This document shows, in pieces, positions 1 to 4,447 of a stretch of 5,167 nt of DNA. A model generated the notes under the pieces. It had not been told where the DNA came from and ran no database searches. It worked only from the letters and a program-made list of their open reading frames with translations. The stretch is from Aquifex sp. (lineage in GTDB: Bacteria > Aquificota > Aquificia > Aquificales > Aquificaceae). The position numbers were made by a program, and so were the translations under genes. The DNA lies in NCBI GenBank assembly GCA_003978875.1, contig QNXQ01000189.1, positions 1 through 5,167 on the forward strand. The letters run 5' to 3'. How positions within the stretch are numbered: the stretch's first letter is position 1; each line of letters starts with the position of its first letter.

Positions 1-482
1 AATTCTTCATAGGCGTAAGACATACCTCTCTCAAGTTTCGAACGAAGGGCTATTATTTGATTGTTCTTTTCTATGGTAAGAATATCTTCCTTAAACAGGG
101 GATTATGGATTATATCCTTTATCACTTCAAGAGCTTCCTTTAATCCTTCTACTTTTGTGGAAAAACCTATTTCCGAAAAATCATCTTCAGAAGAAGTATA
201 TATATAACCGCCGTACTTTTCGAAAGGCAAAGACACCGAAGGAGTATCAGGATAATTTTTAGAACCCTTTAGAAGCATTGTGAACAAAAGATGGGTTTCT
301 CCTTTTTTCTTTTCGCCGTGCAGACCTCCTTTGAAAAAGATAACTCCAGATACTATACCTTTACCTTCTGTTTCTTTGATGATAATTTTTACTCCGTTTT
401 CAAGGACATATTCGACCACTTTACTTCCTCCGAATACGAGTGTCAAAAATGTGAGAAATAATAAGAAAAATTTCCCAATCAC
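1..482 (-). CDS. M16 (insulinase-like) peptidase homolog, probably non-catalytic subunit; partial, runs off the left edge
   Basis: The 160 visible codons start at a GTG (482-480) that overlaps the stop of the upstream lipoprotein gene (GTGA), with AAGG about 4 nt before it, so translation is probably coupled. Residues 1-19 are a hydrophobic export signal (KFFLLFLTFLTLVFGG), which predicts a periplasmic location. From residue 22 the protein follows the M16 N-terminal domain: VEYVLENGVKIII, then the helix that normally carries HxxEH, then an FEKYGGYIYTSSEDD segment and the IEKNNQIIALRSK helix. The usual zinc site is degraded. The helix reads H64-LLF-T68, so only the first His remains, and the downstream Glu ligand aligns by eye with Ala145. 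Bacterial M16B proteases often pair an active subunit with an inactive one; by inference this is the inactive one. The C-terminal half, which would carry the Arg/Tyr pair typical of inactive subunits, lies outside the window. Family assignment is firm, the partner is unknown. Confidence 0.85.
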   Translation of the reverse strand, partial: MIGKFFLLFLTFLTLVFGGSKVVEYVLENGVKIIIKETEGKGIVSGVIFFKGGLHGEKKKGETHLLFTMLLKGSKNYPDTPSVSLPFEKYGGYIYTSSEDDFSEIGFSTKVEGLKEALEVIKDIIHNPLFKEDILTIEKNNQIIALRSKLERGMSYAYEE

Positions 483-619
483 TTTTCCTTCTCCACCTTT
501 ACTTTATATCCCTCTTTACCTATGTAATAGCCTATAGCTCCTCCGGCGGCAGCACCAATGATAAAGGTACAAGAATTTAAAAGAAAACTTAAAAGGACTA
601 TAACGAGAAATAATCTCAT
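479..619 (-). CDS. Small glycine-zipper lipoprotein (46 aa)
   Basis: This short ORF reads MRLFLVIVLLSFLLNSC, then a glycine-rich segment, and ends in a charged tail (KVKVEKEK). Residues 2-16 form a signal peptide and L14-N15-S16-C17 is an acceptable lipobox, so Cys17 would be lipidated after cleavage, leaving about 30 mature residues. Gly22, Gly26, Gly30 and Gly34 make a regular GxxxGxxxGxxxG zipper in the segment IIGAAAGGAIGYYIGK, which could insert into or pack against a membrane, as in small glycine-zipper lipoproteins of the cell envelope. The ATG start gives a complete signal peptide. The stop overlaps the GTG of the M16 gene, so the two are co-transcribed and probably translationally coupled. 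The Shine-Dalgarno sequence is poor. I do not recognise a named family; a role in the envelope next to a periplasmic protease homolog is inference. Confidence 0.75.
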   Translation of the reverse strand: MRLFLVIVLLSFLLNSCTFIIGAAAGGAIGYYIGKEGYKVKVEKEK

Positions 620-628
620 GTCTTTAAA

Positions 629-634
629 ATTATA
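629..634 (-). promoter_or_regulatory. Possible -10 box (TATAAT) for the lipoprotein-M16 unit
   Basis: On the minus strand a perfect TATAAT lies 9 nt before the lipoprotein ATG. No good -35 hexamer is visible at 16-18 bp spacing (the best window reads AAACCA), and the implied start would leave a leader of only 3-4 nt. In AT-rich DNA a TATAAT can occur by chance, so this is a weak call. The gap 620-650 must also hold, or lie close to, the plus-strand regulator promoter. One plus-strand candidate is TTTAAA (576-581), 17 bp, TATAAC (599-604), which lies inside the lipoprotein gene and is equally tentative. Confidence 0.3.
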
Positions 635-638
635 TCTA

Positions 639-653
639 CATTAAAACTTAATG
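639..653. repeat. Perfect 6-bp inverted repeat over the regulator start codon
   Basis: CATTAA (639-644), AAC, TTAATG (648-653) is a perfect inverted repeat with a 3-nt spacer, and its right arm contains the ATG of the NtrC-type gene. It also falls where the -35 region of the divergent lipoprotein promoter would be. It could be an operator or a weak start-site hairpin, but A/T-rich arms of this length are not rare by chance. It does not resemble the TGTC-N6-GACA repeats near 2911 and 3006. Confidence 0.3.
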
Positions 654-1994
654 GTTTCTCTGCTTATAGTTGAAGACGATAAAAACTTGAGGGTATTGCT
701 TACGAAAAAACTTAGTGAAACCTATAATGTAGATGCGGCAGAAAGTGGTGAGGAAGCGGAAAGAAAACTTTCCGAAAATTACTATGACATAGTTCTGCTC
801 GATATAAAACTTCCCGATATGGATGGGTTAGAACTTTTGAAAAAGTATTCTCTAAACGGAATAAAGTTTATAGTGATTACCGGCTACGGAGACATAAGAA
901 CGGCTATAACGTCCGTAAAGTATGGAGCTTACGACTTCATTCAAAAGCCTTTTAATTTTGACCTACTTGATGTAACTATAAAGAAAGCTCTTAAAGAAAA
1001 GAACTTAGAAGAAGAAAATAGAGCGTTAAAGAATTTTCTATTCAAGGGGAAAATAGAGGGATACCTACTTGAAACGCGAAATCCGAAATTCAGAGAGGTT
1101 CTGGAAACCGCAAGGATGGTAGCGGATGTTGAAGCTCCTATACTCATAAGGGGTGAGACCGGAGTAGGCAAAGAGGTACTTGCAAGGTACATTCATAAAA
1201 TTTCAAGCAGGAGGGACAAACCGTTTGTAGTAGTAGATTGCACAGCTATTCCGGAACACTTGTTTGAGAGCGAGCTTTTTGGTTACGAAAAGGGAGCATT
1301 TACAGGAGCAAATCAAAGAAAACTCGGGCTTGTCGAAATTGCAAATAACGGAACTTTATTCTTCGACGAAATAGGGGACATGCCCTTCAGCGTGCAGGCT
1401 AAACTCCTACGATTTGTCGAAACGAAGAAGTTCAGGAGAGTGGGCGGGCTAAAGGATTTGGAAGTAGACGTAAAGATTATTTGTGCTACAAATAAAAACC
1501 TGGAGGAATTGATAAAAGAGGGAAAATTTAGAGAGGATTTATACTATAGAATTAACACCATAGAGTTGGAAATACCTCCGCTCAGGGAGAGAAAGGAAGA
1601 TATTCCCTTGCTCGTTGAGTTCTTTCTAAAGAAATATAGGAAGAAAATAAAGAATGAAACTTTAATAGAATTAATGAATTACTCATGGGAAGGCAACGTA
1701 AGAGAGTTAAAGAACGTAATAGAACGTGCTTGCTTACTTTCAACGGATATATATATAGATGAAGCTATATGCCTTAAAAGGAAAAATATAAGCTGTATAG
1801 AAAAGATGATGGAAAAGCTTCCCACTCTTGAAGAACTTGAAAAAATGTACTTGGCATTTCTTTATAAGAGATTTAATGGAAACATCGATAAAATAGCCGA
1901 AACTTTAGGCTGCAGTAGAAGAACAGTTTTTAGGAAACTAAAAAGCTTAAGAGAGAGGTATTCTGACCTCAAAGATACTACCTTTACCAGGTGA
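651..1994 (+). CDS. ntrC3: NtrC-family sigma54-dependent response regulator
   Basis: This 447-residue protein has the full NtrC layout. The receiver domain (about 3-118) has E8-D9-D10, phospho-acceptor D51 in LLDIKLPD, T77 and K99. A linker leads to the AAA+ domain (about 138-375), with Walker A GETGVGKE (168-175), the sigma54-contacting GAFTGA loop intact at 215-220, Walker B LFFDEI (236-241), arginine-finger candidates R294 and R300, and WEGNVREL at 346-353. The C-terminal Fis-type helix-turn-helix (about 392-435) contains GNIDKIAETLGCSRRTVFRK. It should therefore be activated by phosphorylation at D51, bind upstream enhancers as a dimer, and hydrolyse ATP to open sigma54-RNA polymerase promoters. 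The ATG places the receiver domain at the normal position, although no Shine-Dalgarno sequence precedes it. Its 3' end overlaps the facing kinase gene by 48 bp. The kinase is the likely phosphodonor, and the sigma54 promoter at 3083 the likely target. The symbol is recalled from the A. aeolicus annotation and is less certain than the family. Confidence 0.95.
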   Translation: MVSLLIVEDDKNLRVLLTKKLSETYNVDAAESGEEAERKLSENYYDIVLLDIKLPDMDGLELLKKYSLNGIKFIVITGYGDIRTAITSVKYGAYDFIQKPFNFDLLDVTIKKALKEKNLEEENRALKNFLFKGKIEGYLLETRNPKFREVLETARMVADVEAPILIRGETGVGKEVLARYIHKISSRRDKPFVVVDCTAIPEHLFESELFGYEKGAFTGANQRKLGLVEIANNGTLFFDEIGDMPFSVQAKLLRFVETKKFRRVGGLKDLEVDVKIICATNKNLEELIKEGKFREDLYYRINTIELEIPPLRERKEDIPLLVEFFLKKYRKKIKNETLIELMNYSWEGNVRELKNVIERACLLSTDIYIDEAICLKRKNISCIEKMMEKLPTLEELEKMYLAFLYKRFNGNIDKIAETLGCSRRTVFRKLKSLRERYSDLKDTTFTR

Positions 1995-3071
1995 ACTGTT
2001 TACCTTTATATATCCGCCGTATCCTCTTACGATCTCATTTACTATAGCTAGTCCCAGACCACTTCCCTCCTTTTTATTTCTACCTTGATAAAAAGGTATA
2101 AAAATCTTATCTATTTCTTCGGGTGAAATACCCAATCCGTAATCTTTTACAGTAAAAACTAGTTGGTTTTCCTCCGATCTTAAAAAGACTTCTACTTTAC
2201 CTCCTTTTTTACTGGCTTGTATCGCATTTAAAATCAAGTTCAGTATCATATGTCTTATATCCGCCTCATCACCTATCAAATAGGCATCGGAGAGTTTTTT
2301 TTCAATAATTACGTCCTTTTCTTTAGCATAAACCCTGAGAATATCTATAACGTCCTCAACAGCTTTTTTAACGTCTACTATGTCGGTTCCTTCCCTTTTT
2401 CTTGTAAACAGAAGAAGCTTATTTACTATATCCTTACAAGTTTTTACGGCATTCTTGATAATTTCAATTTCTTCACAATTGCCGTATTTTTTTTCGAGTT
2501 CTTCAACTGCAAGACTTATACTGGCAAGGGGAGTATTTACCTGATGGGCTACTCCCAGGGCTAAGAAACCTATTGAACTGAGTTTTTGGGATAAGCTAAA
2601 CAGATAAAACTTTTCCTTGTCATGTTTTATGTTCTTTATTATCTGTAGTATTTTCTTTCCTCCTTCTAATGGAAAAGCACATATTTCCACAGGGGTTTCC
2701 TTATTGTCGTGGGTATAATGGGTATGGACAACATTGACAGCGCTTTTAGTTTTTTCAATCTCCTTTAAGGGACAAGGATGACACTCGCCCTCACAAGGAG
2801 TATCCCTTTTATGAGAGATTAAATAACAAGGCTTTCCTATTACTTCTTCTTTACTCCTGTACCCGTTTTCCTCAACATAGCTGTTATTTGCGTAAACAAT
2901 TCGATAGTTTTTGTCTATGATGACAACCTGCTCCTTTAACTTATCAAAAACCGAAAATTCCTCCATCACTATCTGAAATTTATTCTCTAATTCGCCTAAT
3001 CTTAATGTCTTTTTTGACACTTCTGAATGACAAATTTGACATCCGGAAATAATAAATAGCTCATTTCTCAA
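1947..3071 (-). CDS. Soluble PAS-domain sensor histidine kinase with Cys-rich sensor region
   Basis: This 374-residue kinase has no membrane segment or signal peptide, so it should be cytoplasmic. A short N-terminus contains C11-Q-I-C14-H15. A PAS domain (about 36-148) has the usual VVIIDKNYRIVYANNSY start and then a cysteine cluster C82-x10-C93-x3-C97-x2-C100, with H87, H98 and later C131. The dimerisation/phosphotransfer region has H176 in LGVAHQVNTPLAS, with Gln rather than the usual Glu after the His. The ATPase domain has N282 (NLILNAIQAS), DYGLGI (310-315), IFIPFY (323-328) and GSGLGLAI (336-343). It probably phosphorylates the facing NtrC-type regulator in response to a redox, sulfur or metal signal; that signal is inferred from the cysteines. 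The start is TTG (3071-3069), the first usable codon after an in-frame stop, but it lacks a Shine-Dalgarno sequence. ATG at codon 36 is an alternative that would remove the CxxCH motif and still keep the PAS domain. The 5' end carries two putative enhancers for the neighbouring operon. Confidence 0.92.
   Translation of the reverse strand: MRNELFIISGCQICHSEVSKKTLRLGELENKFQIVMEEFSVFDKLKEQVVIIDKNYRIVYANNSYVEENGYRSKEEVIGKPCYLISHKRDTPCEGECHPCPLKEIEKTKSAVNVVHTHYTHDNKETPVEICAFPLEGGKKILQIIKNIKHDKEKFYLFSLSQKLSSIGFLALGVAHQVNTPLASISLAVEELEKKYGNCEEIEIIKNAVKTCKDIVNKLLLFTRKREGTDIVDVKKAVEDVIDILRVYAKEKDVIIEKKLSDAYLIGDEADIRHMILNLILNAIQASKKGGKVEVFLRSEENQLVFTVKDYGLGISPEEIDKIFIPFYQGRNKKEGSGLGLAIVNEIVRGYGGYIKVNSSPGKGSIFEVRIPLS
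2911..2926. promoter_or_regulatory. Putative upstream enhancer 1 (TTGTC-N6-GACAA) for the NtrC-type activator
   Basis: TTGTC (2911-2915), six bases, GACAA (2922-2926) is a perfect 5-bp inverted repeat. It shares the TGTC-N6-GACA core with the repeat at 3006-3019. Its centre lies about 190 bp upstream of the start predicted from the sigma54 promoter, a normal distance for NtrC-type enhancers. It lies inside the kinase gene, where it encodes part of VVIIDKN in the PAS domain, so codon constraint is an alternative explanation. Confidence 0.5.
3006..3019. promoter_or_regulatory. Putative upstream enhancer 2 (TGTC-N6-GACA) for the NtrC-type activator
   Basis: TGTC (3006-3009), six T, GACA (3016-3019) repeats the core of the site at 2911, with the centre about 96 bp upstream of the predicted start. 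The centres are 94 bp apart, close to nine turns of B-DNA, so both would face the same side of the helix. Two more TGACA half-sites follow at 3028-3032 and 3037-3041. The site lies in codons 18-22 of the kinase gene (VSKKT). Confidence 0.5.
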
Positions 3072-3082
3072 GGTGATTTTAT

Positions 3083-3098
3083 TGGTATGAAAATTGCA
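3083..3098 (+). promoter_or_regulatory. Sigma54 (-24/-12) promoter for the flavoprotein-Rieske operon
   Basis: TTGGTATG, AAAA, TTGCA places GG at 3084-3085 and GC at 3096-3097 with exactly 10 bp between. It matches 10 of 12 specified bases of TGGCACG-N4-TTGCW, including all of the -12 element. Transcription would start near 3109, leaving a 25-nt leader that contains a strong Shine-Dalgarno sequence. It lies in the 62-bp divergent gap between the kinase and flavoprotein genes, in the right orientation for the latter, and a sigma54 activator is encoded close by. No comparably good sigma70 promoter is visible for the flavoprotein gene. Confidence 0.8.
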
Positions 3099-3119
3099 AA
3101 AGATATTCTGAAAAAAATC

Positions 3120-3126
3120 GGGAGGT
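3120..3126 (+). promoter_or_regulatory. Strong ribosome binding site of the flavoprotein gene
   Basis: GGGAGGT lies 7 nt before the ATG at 3134. It is much better than the sites in front of the regulator and kinase genes, and suggests high expression once the operon is switched on. It fixes the start that gives a complete Tat signal. Confidence 0.8.
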
Positions 3127-3133
3127 AGAGTTT

Positions 3134-4438
3134 ATGGGGATAAGTAGAAGGGAGTTGTTTAAAGCAGCAGCCGCGGGTGCGGTAATTGGTTCTGTCGCAA
3201 AGTTTAACTTTACCTTTGCCAAAGTATCTGAAACTATAAAGCTCCCAAAACCCAAAAGAGGAGCACCGAGAGTTGTAATTGTCGGAGGAGGCTGGTCCGG
3301 CTCAACATTGGCAAAATATATAAAAAAACTAAAACCAGATGTCGATGTTGTTTTGATTGAAAAGAGGGAACACTTTTGGTCATGTCCCGTAAGTAATTTG
3401 TGGCTGGTAGGGTTAGTAGACTTAGAGTTCCTTCTCCATGACCATAGACCTGCTGCGGAAAAATACGGATATCATCTTCTCAGAGCCACAGCTTACCACA
3501 TAGATAGGGTAGGTAGATACGTATACACAGATTTAGGTAAAATTCACTATGACTTCCTGGTTCTCGCTACAGGTATAGATTACGACTACTCTCAATGGGT
3601 AGGAGATGACCCGAAAGACGTAGAAATAGCAAAAACTAAATATCCCGCTGCTTTTGTCCCGGGCGGTGAACAGATAACACTGAAGAAAAAAATAGAAAAT
3701 TTTGAAGAGGGAAACTTTGTAATTACCGTACCTCCTGGCTTAGACTACAGATGTCTACCCGGACCTTACGAAAGGGCAACCTTGATAGCTTGGTACTTCA
3801 AGCAGAATGAAATACCCGGCAAAGTGATACTCATTGACCCTCACCCTCAACCTCCGGTTAAAGCGGAAGGTTTTCACAAAGCCTGGGAAGAGTATGTAAA
3901 AGACTACCTAGAGTATTATCCCAATGCCACTATAAAGGGTGTAGATTTCGGGAAGAAGGTGGTTTCTACAGAAGAATACGGAGATATAGATTTTACAGAT
4001 TTGAACTTATATCCGAGATGTAAGGCAACGAAGTTAATATTCGATGCGGATTTAGTTCCAAAAGGTGACAGATGGCCCAGTTTAAGATGGCCGTATAACA
4101 TATCAACGAAAGATTCTCATATTCTCTGTACCGGAGATGCAAGGAATCATCCCTTTTCAAAGAGCGGGAACACTGCGAATACGGAAGCTCATAAAGTAGC
4201 CAAGCAAATAATAGAGTTAATCAAAGGAAGGATGCCTGATTATGAAGCACCCAGGACATTATGTTATTCCGCGGTAGACAAGGGTAAAGCTGTATGGGTA
4301 GACCTTACGTATAAATATGACCCTAAGAAGAATACTTTCCAATTTTGGAATGTAAAGATGGACAACCATCCCACGCATCAAAACTGGAGAGCGTATATTG
4401 AATGGGCTAGAGCTATGTACAGAGATATGTTCTCCTGA
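3134..4438 (+). CDS. fccB: Flavocytochrome c sulfide dehydrogenase-like flavoprotein (FccB family), Tat-exported
   Basis: This 434-residue protein begins with a twin-arginine signal (S4-R-R-E-L-F-K10, then an Ala/Gly-rich stretch, likely cleaved after A29), so it is folded with its cofactor and then exported to the periplasm. The mature part has a dinucleotide fold VVIVGGGWSGSTLAKYI (47-63), then WSCPVSN with C84 at the position that carries covalent FAD in flavocytochrome c, the ATG motif LATGIDYDY (144-152), and RCLPGPYERA (206-215) with C207 matching a redox cysteine of FccB. The TGDARNHPFSKSGNTAN segment (333-349) and a C-terminal FCSD-type domain (about 370-433, with LCYS and W388) complete the family layout. 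The family oxidises sulfide to sulfur and passes electrons to a cytochrome. The second redox cysteine (GDAC in classical FccB) is Arg337 here, while C332 and C296 lie elsewhere. No cytochrome subunit gene is adjacent; a Rieske gene follows after 9 bp. The family is sure, the substrate less so. Confidence 0.9.
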   Translation: MGISRRELFKAAAAGAVIGSVAKFNFTFAKVSETIKLPKPKRGAPRVVIVGGGWSGSTLAKYIKKLKPDVDVVLIEKREHFWSCPVSNLWLVGLVDLEFLLHDHRPAAEKYGYHLLRATAYHIDRVGRYVYTDLGKIHYDFLVLATGIDYDYSQWVGDDPKDVEIAKTKYPAAFVPGGEQITLKKKIENFEEGNFVITVPPGLDYRCLPGPYERATLIAWYFKQNEIPGKVILIDPHPQPPVKAEGFHKAWEEYVKDYLEYYPNATIKGVDFGKKVVSTEEYGDIDFTDLNLYPRCKATKLIFDADLVPKGDRWPSLRWPYNISTKDSHILCTGDARNHPFSKSGNTANTEAHKVAKQIIELIKGRMPDYEAPRTLCYSAVDKGKAVWVDLTYKYDPKKNTFQFWNVKMDNHPTHQNWRAYIEWARAMYRDMFS

Positions 4439-4442
4439 GGTG
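4437..4442 (+). promoter_or_regulatory. Ribosome binding site of the Rieske gene, overlapping the flavoprotein stop
   Basis: GAGGTG begins within the TGA stop of the flavoprotein gene and sits 5 nt before the Rieske ATG at 4448. This indicates one transcript and likely translational coupling. Confidence 0.75.
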
Positions 4443-4447
4443 AGTAA

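Noticed and set aside
280..537. Plus-strand 85-codon ORF rich in Pro, Ser and Phe
   Set aside because: It is antisense to the M16 and lipoprotein genes, which have clear family and signal features. Its composition is that of a reversed Lys/Glu-rich gene.
605..617. GAGA-N5-TCTC inverted repeat near the lipoprotein start
   Set aside because: Four-bp arms are common by chance, and it lies in coding sequence with no second copy noticed.
941..1192. Minus-strand 83-codon ORF inside the regulator gene
   Set aside because: It is a shadow of the receiver/AAA+ coding sequence, with no family features.
2250..2564. Plus-strand 104-codon ORF with hydrophobic stretches
   Set aside because: It is antisense to the kinase core, including the conserved H and N boxes, and has no ribosome binding site or recognisable domain.
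3031..3038. CAAATTTG palindrome as a separate operator
   Set aside because: An 8-bp AT-rich palindrome is weak evidence. It is noted only as part of the TGACA half-sites beside enhancer 2.
3025..3039. CxxCH of the kinase as a c-type heme site
   Set aside because: Heme c attachment occurs outside the cytoplasm and this protein has no signal peptide or membrane segment. Another cofactor or thiol chemistry is more likely.
3103..3108. TATTCT as a sigma70 -10 box for the flavoprotein gene
   Set aside because: Only 4 of 6 bases match and no -35 is visible at a proper distance. The overlapping sigma54 element is much stronger.
3916..4101. Minus-strand 61-codon ORF in the flavoprotein gene
   Set aside because: It is a shadow of the flavoprotein coding sequence and has no support of its own.
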